In this document: one piece after another, positions 48,480-61,005 of the stretch
Numbering within the stretch: position 1 is the first letter of the stretch
How the letters are laid out: every line of letters starts with the position of its first letter
Assembly (NCBI GenBank): GCA_013399855.1
Contig: VXAY01000169.1
Location: 171,952 to 235,951, forward strand
DNA: 64,000 bases
Source: Oxyruncus cristatus
Lineage: Eukaryota > Chordata > Aves > Passeriformes > Cotingidae
Direction: 5' to 3'
Program-made: the position numbers and the translations under genes
The notes under the pieces: generated by a model
Told to the model about the DNA's origin: nothing
The model's database searches: none
Seen by the model: the letters and a program-made list of their open reading frames with translations, nothing else

Positions 48480-49410
48480 TTTGGATTTCTTCCTCTCTAA
48501 TGGTCACTCAGCTGTTGGCTTTAAATGACAGTTTATACAAAGAGGACGCCCTGAAATGCAGAGTGGCAGCACTGAGGCCATTGAAAATGACAATTAAAAG
48601 TGCAACAGCTCCTTGGCCACCCAGGGCTGTGGGTTCAAGCCTGCAGAGGAAAAGAGGTTACTTTCAAAGCCCTGAATCCCTTTAAATAAATATCAGCCAA
48701 CATTTGCCTGCAGTCAGCAAGGACTGAGGTGAACCAAGCAGTGGCAGCAACGCACTCGGCTCCCGCTGTCTCCCGTCCAGCCTGCTAAATTTAGCAGCCT
48801 AATCAAGCTTCCTTCTCTCTCTTTAATCAGGTGGACCAAGTGGCATGTTGACTTGCTGGTTGGCGCTGGATCCCATCCTGCTCTCAGCGTTCCAGCCCTC
48901 GGCAGTGCCCGGGGCAGCCATATGTGGGGGAGCAGCACGACCGCTGGGCCACCGCGGCAGAGCTTCCTCTTAATCTCTCTGCTCCCACCCACACGTGCTG
49001 TCCTGATATCCGACAGCCGGTCCCACGCGGGCACGGGGCCAGCAGTGACTTTACAGGCTTTGTGGCAGAGATTATTTAAAGGAGATTAACCCTTCTAAAC
49101 CCCTTAGATTTTAATTATTTCTGTATGTATTTATAAAACCTGCAGTCTGCTAGTTCCAGGGCACAACTGCCCCAGTCCCCATCCTTAACCTGGATTCATG
49201 AGTGTACAGCGCAGCCATGTTACAGGACAGGGGCTGGGCTGGACAGGGCTCACTGGACTTATTTATTTATTGCCATTCTGGGACAATTCACATCTGGGAT
49301 GAAAATGAAACATTATGGTTTCAAATTGTAAAAACAGCTAATAATTTGGATGACTCTAAAATACTAACAGGGCGTTAATTGAATTGTTCGAGTCAATGCA
49401 ACTTCTCTCT
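48480..49410. other. Unique intronic segment with TAAT motifs and a CpG-containing core
   Basis: No repeat and no coding exon is recognised. A segment around 48860-49040 is GC-rich with several CpG. It is flanked by AT-rich parts carrying TTTTAATTATTTCTG near 49109, GCTAATAATTTGGATG near 49338 and GCGTTAATTGAATTG near 49373. It could be a regulatory element, but nothing here proves it. Confidence 0.25.
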
Positions 49411-49843
49411 CTCATTATTTTGGTTAGGGTAGCTCTGTGAACACGGAGCACTGTGTATGTCTCTGAAGACAGGGCTCTCTGTAGGGTTGATGCACTGGAA
49501 GCCAGGAGAGGGAAGACCTGTTTCTTTCATTCACTCTCCTTAGCAGGGTTTTTTTATGTGTATAATGATGCTGCGAAATCATGAAGTCTGGAAAACTGTC
49601 ATGGCTAGCAGGTACTGGAGGGGGAAAAAAGGGTGTGCACCTCCGTCCTCTGACGCTTTCTCTCCTATTAGTCATGTTAGTCGGTGCTGGGCTAATTAGG
49701 TTGTTGGAGTGAAGGAGTGACAGAGGGAATGTTTCCACTCTGCATGCAACCTGTAAAATCTAAATGCAAGTGGAAATAACCTCGTTTCTGTTTTACGGCA
49801 CAGCCTGACTTGTCTCAGGTGATGCACACCTTGCAATCTTTAA

Positions 49844-50036
49844 ATCATAGGCTCCTAGGAGGGGATTGGAAGGGACCTTAAAGATCATCTTGTTCCAACC
49901 CCCTGCCACGAGCATGGACACCTTCCACTAGATCAGGTTGCTCCAAGCCTCATCCAACCTGGTCTTGAACTCTTCAGGGATGGAGCAGCCACAGATGCTC
50001 TTGGCAGCCTGTGTCGGTGCCTCACAGTAATACCCT
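49844..50036 (-). mobile_element. CR1 LINE 3' fragment (antisense)
   Basis: Reading the + strand gives the reverse complement of the CR1 3' end: ATCATAGGCTCCTAGGAGGG, TTGGAAGGGACCTTAAAGAT, CATCTTGTTCCAACCCCCTG, GATCAGGTTGCTCCAAGCCT, CATCCAACCTGGTCTTGAAC, and TTCAGGGATGGAGCAGCCAC. The match fades near 50036. The fragment is about 190 bp and 5'-truncated. Confidence 0.93.
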
Positions 50037-50899
50037 CACATATCTGTGTGTTCTGTAAATGCAAGCATAAAAGGTGGCTGTTAGAAGGAAACAAACCGCA
50101 CAGCGTTATGGATGCCAGTGATCTGGGGAAAAAATAGGTCATTTTGAATGCATTTCTTAAAATCAAAGGATTTTTATTTATTCTTGTCTCCCAAGCAAGG
50201 AAATAAACGCAGACAGTGCCAAAGAGTCCATAAATAAATTTTTTTCCTGGAGAATCTCTTTAATATGCACACTGTCCTGCTTCTGTAGTAGTGAACATTT
50301 GACCAGTAGCAATTAATTTCTTATCACAGTCTTTCTACGAGGTAAGAAAACATTAGTGTCTCCATTAGGAGGTGGAGAACAGGAGCTCTCCCGGAGCACA
50401 TGATGTGCCCAGCTTCACTGCTCTGCCCCAGGGCTTGCCAAGAGCTGCTGGAGGGAGAGGGCATTGCAGGGTATTGCAGGGATGCCTCTCCTGCAACCTG
50501 GCTGGGTGTTCCTCTCCAGGCAGATCCATCTCCCTGATCAAATGATAGACTCGGAAAACGTTCAATGTCTGTATATTTCGGGATAAATGTCGCCAAGCTA
50601 ATGAATTTTCAGCAGCGTACTGTGAAGCATGCAGTGTCTCCTTTAATGGCAGATGGGAAAAGGGAGAAGGAAAAATAATAGAAGTCCCTGGTATAAATCT
50701 TTTCTGTGTAGAAAGGATGAAAAGAGGGTTTCTTACTGAACCGACCTTACGGAAAATAGCGTGTGATCCCACGGCATGTAGATTATTAGGCAAAGTGTCC
50801 CAAAGGTTAATATATCTTTTCTCATTAAAATGGGTAGGATCTCCAGCTGAAAGTGCTGGACCTGTGTGTCCAGCCCTGGGGAGGGGGAGGGGGAAAGTA

Positions 50900-51070
50900 A
50901 AGGGTTAAATTTCGGGGCTGTAGAAGCAGATTGTGTTTTCCTTCTATGATGTGGGCTGACAAGACATCAGTATTCTATTCATCTGTTGGGAATTAGGCTG
51001 TTAATCCAATCAATGACTCTTGAGCTAGCTGCAGCCTGCCTCCCCACTGGGGAACAATCGGATCAGACGG
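50900..51070. promoter_or_regulatory. Candidate conserved non-coding element
   Basis: Unique block with GGGAATTAGGCTGTTAATCC near 50988, CAATCAATGACTCTTGAGCT, which includes a CAATCAATGA Pbx/Hox-like site near 51008, and AGCTAGCTGCAGCCTGCC. No coding frame. Low-confidence inference. Confidence 0.25.
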
Positions 51071-54000
51071 GAGATTGTTTAAGAGCACAGAGCGGTCCCG
51101 GTGTCAGGTGGAATTTCCAAGCGTTCCCTAGTGAATTGGGGATGGGAAAGCTGTCTCAGCCCATTTATCCTGCCCCTTAAATAACCAGGTATCTGCCTCA
51201 GCCACGCTAAAGTGATAAAGCAGTACAGGAGCAACTAACTTTTACGTGAGGAGGGGGCAGGGAGGCACCCTGATAAGAGAGATTTGGGGATCTTGCCCTT
51301 TGGAATACCATCCTGTTCACAGCCTGGGATCACGTTTGCATGGTTTGTGGGAGTCTGGCTCAGCCACGGCGCCGTGACACTTGTTACAGCTTTAGGCATT
51401 GACTTTTCCAAACACATTTTTGATTCCCGCAGCTTCCTGGCAGCTTTTCTATTGCACCAACACACTCTTTTGATGGCCAGCAAGATGCCTGGTGCTGGAA
51501 GTAACAGGCAGTAGCAAATATTCTTTGGATAGCCTATAAATATGTCCAAATACACAGCTGTGCACGGAGTGCCGGCTGCAAAACGGGATGAAAATGCCCA
51601 ACAGCAAAACAGCCCTGAGAGCTTCGGTGTTGCTGCATGAGCCGCTGTGTGGATTCAGAAATCAGTTTGTTCTGCAATTAAAGACAGCCATGTCTGCATT
51701 GGGATATCGAGAACCTGTATCTGTGCCAGCAGCACTACATGCTGATCATAGTAGATGTGATAAATCCCACTGAAATTGCACTTGGAAATTTAGGTACGGC
51801 ACCAGTTAGAAACTAGGGCGATGAGGGATTAGCATAACCCTGGCACACTGAACTCCTCGGTCTGGGGGTGTTTGGGTGCATTAGCAGATGCAGACTCCGG
51901 GAGGGAGCCCCAGGAGGGCATCCTGTTCTCTCTGAGCTTTCTTGGAGCTGCTTTTAACTCCAAATTAGTGCTCCTAAACGAACCACGAGCATGAGCTCTG
52001 GCAGCGAATACGAATAGGGAGGTCCCCAGACAGAAAGATCCCCAGCTCGTAGGCTTGGCTTTAAAGGGCTTCAACATCCCTCTTCCCTTGATCATAATTT
52101 TGAATCAAACAAAAGCTAATGCAATTTTCCTTGCCTTTCAGTAGCAGATTGTGCTGTAAGGGTTCATGCCATTAGAAATGTAATAATTGCTTCTCTATGC
52201 AGATCTAATTTATCTGTGAGGCACTTAGAAGATAGGCCAAACGATAGCCTGGCAGTAGACTCTGGAGAAGGGCCCAAGAGGTGATGATAAAAATCTGTCT
52301 AGCACCTTCCATCCTCAGGGATATCTGCCCTGCACAGTGCAGAAAAAGGTCTGAATGGGAGGAAAGGGGCAGAGGAGAGAGCTGAGAGCTCTTGGGGAGG
52401 GACAGCTCAGTAAGAGAGGGGTCCCTGCCAAACGCACTCACGTGGAAGGGGAGGTGGAAGTTCACTGAGGAACCAAACTTTGAAGATACCCGAGCGCTGC
52501 ACTTGCCAGCCTGGGCTATTTGCAATCCCCAAATAACAGCTGTTCATGACCAGTGCACAGATTTTGGTTTTGCTTCTGCCAGAGGTATTGGGGAGTTCCT
52601 GAGCTGCCTTCGAGCTGGAACCAGCGATGCACCTGGTGATGTCTCACAACAGCCTATGCCAGCATTAACCACCATAACTTACACGCACTTCACAAACACC
52701 AGCCAACTAATTATCCCCATATGGGCCACCCACTTAAAACAGCTGGGGAAGGTGAGCAGTCACAAATATATTTTGCTTTAGCAAAATGAAAAGTGGGGAG
52801 AAAACATAAAGATCAGCTTTATTTTTCTGGGGTCATAGCTATTTGTGATCCTAGACTTTGGCACAAAGCTGTTGGATGGTCTAGTTTCTCAAATTGCACT
52901 GATGCTGGCATTGCTTTAAGGCTCAGGAGGCAACTAAAAGCAAAAGTCTATGTGTATGTGGGTGCACACTGGCCAGCGATAGGGATTTTAAAAGAACAGG
53001 ATCACGTGTCAAACTAAACCATCGCTTTTCTATGCCAGCTTTTGCCACTCCTCTACCTGCTTCACTTGGGCATTCATTTGACATATACGTGTACAAACCC
53101 AGTCTGCTGCATTCAAAAGCAATGTGAAAATGAAAACAAAGGCTGGGTTAAGGCCACTACTGAATTGTTTGGTGGAGTTCAGGCTGGTTATTTTAGCCCC
53201 CATTGCCTGGTTTTACGTATTTGTGGGTATTAACATGTAAATTCTGGTGTGCTTTTAGCTGTAGCCTCACCCTCAGTCTTGTTGGAGGTAAAATTTCAGA
53301 GAGAGGATAAGAAGATGATGAGGTTAAAGTAAATTGTTGGGAAGTTGAAGTCTAAAGTGGAAATAAATGAGAAATAAAACCCTTTTTAAAAGTGGAGGGA
53401 AGTATTTTCTTGCTATTTTTCATTTCCCTGGCTTGAGTGAGTGTGTGTCGTGAGGCTGCAGAGATTTATATCATAGCTCCTAAGCACCAGTGCTTGTTCA
53501 GAGGCTGTATTATTCTGGCCCTTTTTATGCACTCACCTTCTAAAGATGTAGTGTAAATATTTATCTTCCCTGTGGCCCATCCCTGCTGCCCAGGACCCAG
53601 CGCTGTTAAACACTCTTATCACCGCATCGTTCTTATCTCCTGCGATCCCTGCCAACATTCGGAGGCTGTCAATGGGAACGAGTGTGCACCTTAAAAGGTG
53701 CCACAAATGAACAGAAAAAGAGGTGATATAGGGGGAAAAATACCTCAAAATGAAAAGCACAAGTGCTATCCCTCAAAGGGAAAGGACAGCGTAGATGTTT
53801 TCTGCTGTGCTTTTCACGGTGCGCTCGTGGAGTCTGCTCTTGGGGATGTGATTGAAGGCACTGAGATGAGGTCTGTGTGGAGCAGCACTGGAGTTCCCTA
53901 CAGACACTCGTGCTGGTGTGGAGGGCTGTCCAGCCCCAGCTTCATCACCTTCATCACTGGTCAGGCTGGACCAAAGCTCACCCAGGTAACCAGTATGGAC

Positions 54001-57000
54001 TTGTTCTTCCTCTTCCTCTACTAAGGGCTAAATAAAACAGGTGAGATGCAGAAGAGGTGGTATCTCCCTTAGGGCCACCCTCCCCCTCACAGGGGTTTCT
54101 GCACACAGCTTGTAATGAGGCAGGTCTGGACAATCAGCGTTCATATCACACTATTTAAAACTGTCCTGTGAAGCCAAGTCAAGGTCTACTTGCAACGGCG
54201 AGAAACAGCAACTGTGTTTTATATACAGCACCTCAGCAGGGCTCAGCCGAGCCGTTTCCGTGTCTCTGCCCTTCAGTCCAGAACTTGTGTTAGGTTAAGC
54301 AGGGAACAGAAATTCCCAAGGAATGAACATGGGATGGCAACACCGATATAATCCTATCACTTATAAGACAAAACTGACGTGCAGTAGCCATAGTACCACT
54401 TAGCGGATAAGACAGTTGGTCCATCTGCGCTCGGTCCATCTTCTCTCATTTCTCTTGCTTAAATTTCTCAGGAGCAGCGCAAAATCCTGTTATCCAATAA
54501 GTTATCCACTGGTAGTTGGATTTTCATTGAGTGACATCTGTCGCAGACTATAGGATGTAGGAGGTACTGCTGATTTTGTAGCATCTTTTGTTTTGATGGG
54601 TTTGGTAGACATGGACACTTCGGGGTTTGGTTTTGAAGTATTTGGAAGGGCTCTCGTCTCTCTCAAAGCTGTGCAGCTTGGCTGTCATCCTGCCATGGCC
54701 AGATGTGCCAGGAGGCTGTAAAAGGCACTCTGGATAGCACCCAACATTAGGAGGCGAGGGAAAAGCTTGGAAATCAGATCTTGCACAGCTGCAGTAACAC
54801 TCATGTGTGGGATTGAACACTTACATTTGAGACCAGAATGGTCTTTCCGTTCTGGTTGTTTTCTGTCTACCTGTGTGGGTTCTGCCATTTCCACAAGCTC
54901 CTCCTATCTATAGAGGGAGCATTGGGAAAAGGACTCTGGGACAGGCACCTACCAGGGCCTTGCAAGCCTTTACAGAAGGTGTATTATCGCTTTGAGCCTG
55001 GCTTTCCCCCCGTTTTGTGTTGAAGTTCACTGAATTAGAGCAGGTTTCCTCCTTTTTGACCTGTCACAGTGACACATTCCAGCTAACACGTGATGATGAA
55101 AGGGCATTTCTCAGAGGCGTCTTGGCATAGAGCAGAGCTTGGCATTGTGCGTTGGCCCCAGAGCTGCCCATCTCTTCTTCTGCACTCCCCAACATCAGCT
55201 CCCCTACTCAACACCTTCTCTTTGGTCCATCTGCTGAAACTATCCATCTGATCACAATCAGCATCTCTGTTCCTTGATCGCTGTCGGCATCTCTGCGTTG
55301 CTCCCGGCTGCGGAGGATGCGCTCCAGATGCCCTGCTCCTGACTGGTGCCAGCAGGGTGAGGCTGCACCAGGTTGTCCCTGTCCACTCACTGGGATCGCT
55401 CATCCCAACAGACGCACGTCCCGGGAGAAGAACACACTGCACCTCCCTGGGATGCTCTAGAAACCTCTGCTTTCTGTCACGTGTTGGGAAATATCCCTTG
55501 CATCAAGGCCATCTTAATTCATCTTCTGCGCACTTCATTGCAAGATGGACATTTCCAGCTTCTCGTGGGCAATATTCATCTCACGTAACTCCCACAATGG
55601 GAGCTGTAATCCTCACTTTCACAGCCCATCTTTGATTAGTTTCCAGGTGTGACCATTTTGCTCTGAAGGCTCAGCATTGCCGTACCTGGAGCAGCGGGGC
55701 ACGATTAGCCATGGTGCTCCAAAAAGCCAAATCAAAGAGGGATTGAGATCAGCAGCTTCCCGAGGGCATTTCAAGGCCTTTAGCGAGTGACCACGCTAAA
55801 GCTTTTTCCATTTACCTGGATTAAAATTTGTCACAGAGGAAATACAAGCAAATAGCGCAGCATCTGAGGAGTGTAACAAATAGCGTTTGGCCAGCCGGAA
55901 CGCTCGAAGGGGGGGGAAATCCACAGCGTAAATAAAGTGCAAACCATGTTTGCATAACATTGGATTAATAGTTCTTTTTAAAAACCACACTGGGATTAAA
56001 GACACGCATTTCCTATGCCAGGACTCGCGCTCCCTCCTTAGCCCAGCAGATACCAGGAAGTGCATCTAAGAGAAATAAAAAACCTCGCTAGATCCAGCCG
56101 GCTACTGAAGCAGCAGTGCTTTCCACAGGCCTTTGGAAGAGGCTGTAGTATTCCTGGAGCAGTCCTGTGTGTTTTATAGGGTGTTCTGCAGCAAAGTGTT
56201 CCTGTGGAAAGGGGATTTCTGCTGCACAGCTGCAGTCCCGTTCACCTGTGGGTTTTGTTGGCCGCAGTTTTGAAGGCGGCGATGTGGAGGGGAGCTGGCT
56301 TCCCATCCCCCAGCCCACGTATTTGACATCCTGCCTTTCCCATAACTCATCTGGAGCGCTGCTGCCTCGTCTTCCCCAGCCCTGCTCCGTGTTTTGCTGA
56401 AGTCAGTGCCGGCCCTGTCACTCCTCCGAGCAGGCATGTGCTTGGGAGCTCTCAGGGGCACTGGCTCAGATCAGTTACCGTATTAGTGTGGAATAATCAA
56501 TGGATGCCGTCCTTGATTCCTTCAGTTCTTTGGCTTGTGGTATCTCTAATGACACCCATTTGCATCATGTCCCCACAGTTTGGGCAGAAAGAGGCTCCTG
56601 AAATGAGGCGTCTTCAAACGCTGATGTGAGTTCACTGACGTGAATGGGACACAGTGGCACATTCCTTTGCTTGGAAAAGACATGAAGTGGATATTGAGGC
56701 AGCAAATGCCTGTTACATCTGGCTTTCCTCTTTTGTCCCTGTTCTGTGGTGGTTGTGTTGGTGCAGTGTCCCAGAGCAAAGGGTGGCACGTCCCATCCTG
56801 AAACACAGATGATTCCTAGTTTCTCAGCTCAGCAGGGTTAATATCAAACGGAATAAGGGGTGGGAAACCAGAAGTCTCCAGCTATGGGTGAGATTTCTAC
56901 CTGTTTTCTAGTTCTCCTTTTCCCTCTCGCCTGCTCCCGAATCCACAACAGACACCAGAATTTGCACCTTAATCCCAAAGATGATGGTAATTAAAAACTT

Positions 57001-57950
57001 AAGTCTCCATAGACAGATGCAAATAAATTAAGGAGGCAAAGAACTGAATTAGAGGCTAATCCTGATGGGGTAGTGAAAGCGAAGTGGCCACTAATTCTTT
57101 CCTTCTGTTATTTCACCTGTCCTGGTGGCAGGACGAGGCTGTGGCAGTGTGAGGTGCCTGGGTGTTCACTACTGGGTGTGCCACATGTGCCCTCTCCAGC
57201 AGAGCCTGAGGAGGGGCACAGGAGCCTGGGAAGGGGCCACACTTCCCAAAGAACTGCAGCTGGTGCAGTGGTGTTTGTGTTAAGCTGGAAGAAGGGGGCT
57301 GTGTGCCAACGCCTACAAATCCTGTAGTTTGCTTTGCCCTTGTGCTGCAGGTGTTTTGCAAGCATGAGTTCAGCAACCTGCTCCTGCCTGAGCGCTGTGC
57401 CCTTCCCTCACCCAACAGAACCTACCTGGGCTTTGGGCAGACCTGAATTCTGAAGAGCAGGAACCTGAGATCTATTCAGGTGGAAGAAAACTGGATTTTT
57501 TTCCCTCTTGTGTGATCCTTCGTGCTGAAGGGTGCAGCACAGTGTCCTGGTGCTTTACCCTTTTCTCAAGTAGGCCAAGGCTGGGCTTGCACTGAAACAT
57601 CTTGCACTAAAGCAGCAGGATTAGTGAGGATCCCAGAGTAAGGCCATAGGACTGAAATCCTTCATTTTTATGGGATGGCAGTGATAACACTGTGAACTGA
57701 ATTATACTCACGTCATGACGTGATCCACGCACTCTTACGGGTGGGTAGATATTGATTATCCGTCAATATGGAGTGATGGGTGGATGATGATTCAAATCCC
57801 AACTGTCAGGTAGCTGGATGTCCTGGCCTTTTTATCTAGTCAATTAAAACATTGCTGTGATTCAGCCTATTTATTTAAAACCGAGATTTACTTGTTTCCC
57901 CGTGACATTGCCTATACCTCTAAAATCAAGTCTCTCTCTCTTTTTTTCAG

Positions 57951-57981
57951 GATGGGGAAGGCCAGACTGCACTCCATTATG
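57951..57981 (+). CDS. ACBD6: ACBD6 coding mini-exon: start of second ankyrin repeat
   Basis: This is a 31-nt exon preceded by a long CT/T tract ending TTTTTTTCAG and followed by donor GTAAGC at 57982. It reads DGEGQTALHY plus one base, and the Ala codon G|CT is completed by the last exon. Human ACBD6 has DNEGQTALHYA here as I recall it. It carries the TALH tetrapeptide, which is the TPLH-equivalent signature opening the second ankyrin repeat. The exon is too short to appear as an ORF of its own and is recognised only because its frame and splice phases fit both neighbours. It is separated from the preceding exon by a 36 kb intron and from the last one by 4 kb. Confidence 0.94.
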
Positions 57982-58499
57982 GTAAGCTGCCTCTCAGCTT
58001 GGTTGTTCCCTGTTAACAGGGTGGATTTGCAGCCGGAGTAAATGCTGAATGCACAGAAAGCAAATTTCAGGAGAAAAACGAGCAGAGAAGCTGGATTTGA
58101 TTACCTCCACCGTCAAATCCAGCGTGGTAGGAGTAGGAGCCTTGGGAGAAGCAGCGAGGAGGACTGCTGTCTTCCCCTCCTTCTCCTCTGCAAATGTCAG
58201 CCTAAAGCCTTCCTTTGCCCCCAGTTAATGATGCAGAGTTTTCCTGTACACCTGTGCGTCCCTAAGATGTGGTTGTGCCACCTCCAGACCCAGGAGTGGC
58301 TCTGATGAGGCAATGCCAAGTCCCTGGGCCTTCAGGGAGGGTCTGTATCAGTTTTAACTGGTTACACAGGTGAGGGGAAGGGGGTGACCAAGGTGGCCTC
58401 CACCTCCACGTGTCCTGGTGACAAACCCTGTTTGATTGCAGCTGAGAGAGCAGCAGCTCCTCTACTACCAAAATCAGCAGGGGGAAGTCACAGTTCATA

Positions 58500-58960
58500 T
58501 CCCTCCGACAATTACAGGCTAATTAGATACACGATTTTATTTTTAATTATTTAATTATTATCTTTAATTGAAAGATTGTCCTCTCTCCAAATGAGAAGAA
58601 TAGAGACTGAGGTGACGCGTGCGGTGCTGATGTGTGGGGAATATGAAAAAAGTATCGATTTAATCTGGATCATAATTTTTCCCCAAAATTAAGCCATAGC
58701 CAGTTATTATTTTGTGCTCTCTCTTGATGCCTGTCGCTGTAATTAAGAGCATACTTGTCATTCTGAAGTGTTTGTGCCTTTCTCTCTCTCTCTCCCTGAT
58801 CTCTCCACAAGGACATTAGCAAGATGGCAAAATTGCTTTGCAGAGCCTCAGTCCAAAGCACAGCATTTGGATCTGGAGCTAAACTCCCAGATTCCAGGGC
58901 CCCTGAACCGAGACTGTAATTGCAATGATGTGTGATTTCTCCCCATGTCATCTTTCCTGC
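58500..58960. promoter_or_regulatory. Strong candidate conserved non-coding element, homeodomain-motif dense
   Basis: ACAATTACAGGCTAATTAGA near 58509 is followed by a run of TTTTAATTATTTAATTATTA (58540-58560) and CTTTAATTGAAAG (58562). Next come CATTCTGAAGTG-type unique sequence, an ATAATTTTTCCCCAAAATTA near 58671, and CTGTAATTAAGAGC near 58736. At least eight TAAT cores occur within 250 bp. The remainder (to 58960) is unique and repeat-free, apart from a short CT run near 58783. Placement 3.1 kb before the terminal exon, near the expected LHX4 side of the locus, makes an LHX4 enhancer conceivable. This is inference. Confidence 0.35.
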
Positions 58961-59934
58961 AGGATACTCTATTTTTCAGATTCCTATCGTTGTGACTGGA
59001 GTAGTGAATCTATTGCTTAGCGCAGCATTGTCCACAGATTGACAGCACTTAAAATGCCACATGGCCTCCTTCTCTGCCTAATTCATTCCACGTTTTTGGG
59101 CTTTCTGTCTCCTGGGAAGATGCTTTCCCTGCTCCCAACTCCAGGACTGACATCTGCCTACAGAGGGGTGCACAGTACATTATTGTGGGTCGTGCACAAG
59201 CATAGTACATATATAAGTTATCCACGAGAACCTGCTTCAAGCAAGGCCAATATGTGAAAAAAAAAGGGTGGATGCATCACCTGAGTGTAAATTCTGTGGA
59301 GGTGGATCCCTCTGGCTGGTGACTGAGGCAGCCTGTTTAACAATCAAACAAACATAACTTACTTAATGAACGTTATTTCTCTGATCCACCCTGACAGCTC
59401 AGATATTTCAATTGTGGCAGTTTACCGCAGTTTTCTTCCCAAATGCTTTAAGTGTTGAAATTTTTTCTTCCCCTTGAGTGTTATCCCACCTCTCCTCCCT
59501 GTAGATTGTCTTAGGGAAGCCTTTTTGGCACACAGGTCCCAGTGTGTCCGTGGGTACCCAGCTATTCCTGGTGACCATCACTGCACCCAGGCCGTCCTCA
59601 TTCCCTTACTTATTGACCTGATCATAAATCCCCCCAATCTTGGACACAACTTGTTAAATGAAGGGCTGGTTTGGATTCAAGTGCCTGTTGGCCCGAAACT
59701 GGAACTCACTGAAAACCCCCCAATACCAATTTGGTCAGCACTTCAGAACCAAGCTGTTAATTGCACCAGAGATGCACAAGAGTTCCCATGAAAACTCTCT
59801 GAGCTGAGCAGTGCCTTCACAAGGCCTTCCCTTTAGCTGGAGGCTGTTCAGGGAAGGGTTAAATCCCATCAGCAAGGCCAGCGAGGCAGGCACTGCTTTT
59901 AGGGTGTCTGCATCCCTTTTTATGAGCCGGCGTG

Positions 59935-60320
59935 GCCTGACAGCTGTCCTTGTGGTGACAGCTCTCCTGATTACGGCCGGTGTCAAACTGCATCCTGCTG
60001 CGGGTTATAAATCCTGCCTCCTTCCGATGGGCGCCGACCCCGGGTTTAATCGGAGGTTAAGTGGAGGCCAGCCGGCAGCGCGGTCCGGAGGCACCGGATC
60101 ACCGGTGGGATCCACCGCCGGGCCCGCTCTGCCCCGGGCTGGTCACTCTGACCACGGGCTCCCTGCCGAAGGGCCCGTTAGCCTTCGGCTCCTGTCCATC
60201 CATCCACCCACCCGCCGGGAATACCGAAATCATTGCTGCTGCCTCTCCCAGAGGAAATCAAGGCTTCTCCGAGCCGTGGTGGCCACGTGGCGGCGGAGTG
60301 GGCAGGCTCTGTATCCTCAT
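59935..60320. promoter_or_regulatory. CpG-rich segment in last intron
   Basis: CpG dinucleotides are frequent (for example GCCGGCGTGGCC, ACGGCCGGTGTC, GGCGCCGACCCCGGG, GCCGGCAGCGCGG, CCGCCGGGCCCGC). The overlapping ORF has no recognisable domain, and no promoter motif or splice donor clearly marks a transcript. It could be an orphan CpG island or simply GC-rich intron. Confidence 0.3.
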
Positions 60321-60406
60321 GGGCGCTCCGGCTTCCCTGCAAAGCACCATCTGTTCGGCTCTGTCTGTGCTGTGGCAGGGCAGTGGGAGGGGATGCTGGA
60401 GGGAAA

Positions 60407-60436
60407 ATAAATAATAATAAAAAAAAAAAAAAAAAA
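60407..60436. repeat. (AAT)n and A18 run
   Basis: AAATAAATAATAATA passes into an uninterrupted run of 18 A (60419-60436). The upstream 400 bp are GC-rich but show no coding similarity or target-site duplication that I can see. A retroposed-copy origin is therefore not supported. Confidence 0.8.
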
Positions 60437-60839
60437 TTCATCATCTGAACCCTGAGGATTAATGGAGTCGGGAGGCAAACTGCGCTGAATGGAAATTCAT
60501 CTTCACCCGTGCCAGTGTCAGGGCTGCCGCTCCGGCCCTTGACAAATCGAGGGTCCCAGGGTGCCATAAATCCAGCAGCTGTGCTCATCCCTTGGGACGT
60601 CCCCAGCCTGCTCAAGGACATGGGCTGTGCCCAATGGTGGCACCAGACGAGGAGGTCACATTTCCCTGTGTGGGCACCAGCTCCCCATCCCCAGAACCTG
60701 CCACCACAGCTTCCTTGGCATCTCTGGAAGTCTGCTTTCTGCGAAGGGATGTGCCCCCCTGGCTCTTCAGCTCAGCCTCACCCACACCCCCACCTGCTTC
60801 CTCACCAACCCCTTCCCCCTTTTTTCCTCCTTGTTTTAT

Positions 60840-61005
60840 CTTCAGTATAAGCTCCAATTGCACATTTATTTTAATGGGACATTGCTGGATCAGGAGAGAA
60901 TTGCAGAGTAATGCAGAAGACTCTCTAATTACTAAAAGAGTCAGTCAGTTGCATTATAAAAGCACCCAAAATACAATTAAACCCAATTACTACCAATGCA
61001 AGAGG
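60840..61005. promoter_or_regulatory. Candidate conserved non-coding element
   Basis: Unique block with GCTCCAATTGCACATTTATT near 60850, TTTTAATGGGACATTGC near 60868, CTCTAATTACTAAAAGAG near 60922, ATACAATTAAACCCAATTAC near 60970. Regular occurrence of ATTA/TAAT cores, no repeats and no plausible ORF. Inference only. Confidence 0.27.

Larger units (their letters stand above)
21921..57950 (+). other. ACBD6: ACBD6 intron, 36 kb
   Basis: This is the largest intron of the window, from donor GTAAGA at 21921 to TTTTTTTCAG at 57950, in phase 0. I find no coding exon in it on either strand, and all ORFs are short or compositionally ordinary. It holds three CR1 pieces (22.05, 25.18 and 49.85 kb), MIR-like remnants (34.4 and 41.3 kb, with weaker ones near 24.3 and 43.95 kb), a triple 22-bp tandem repeat (29.15 kb), several microsatellites and T-rich tracts, and a 24-base run of N (45.0 kb). 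It also holds a series of unique TAAT-rich blocks, mostly from 32 kb to 57 kb. Repeat content looks low for an intron of this size, which suits a regulatory landscape, but that is inference. Confidence 0.85.

Noticed and set aside
59811..60410. 199-codon ORF on the plus strand in the CpG-rich segment
   Set aside because: Composition-driven, no domain, no convincing splice sites.
60407..60436. Poly-A tail of a processed pseudogene
   Set aside because: No coding similarity upstream and no visible target-site duplication.
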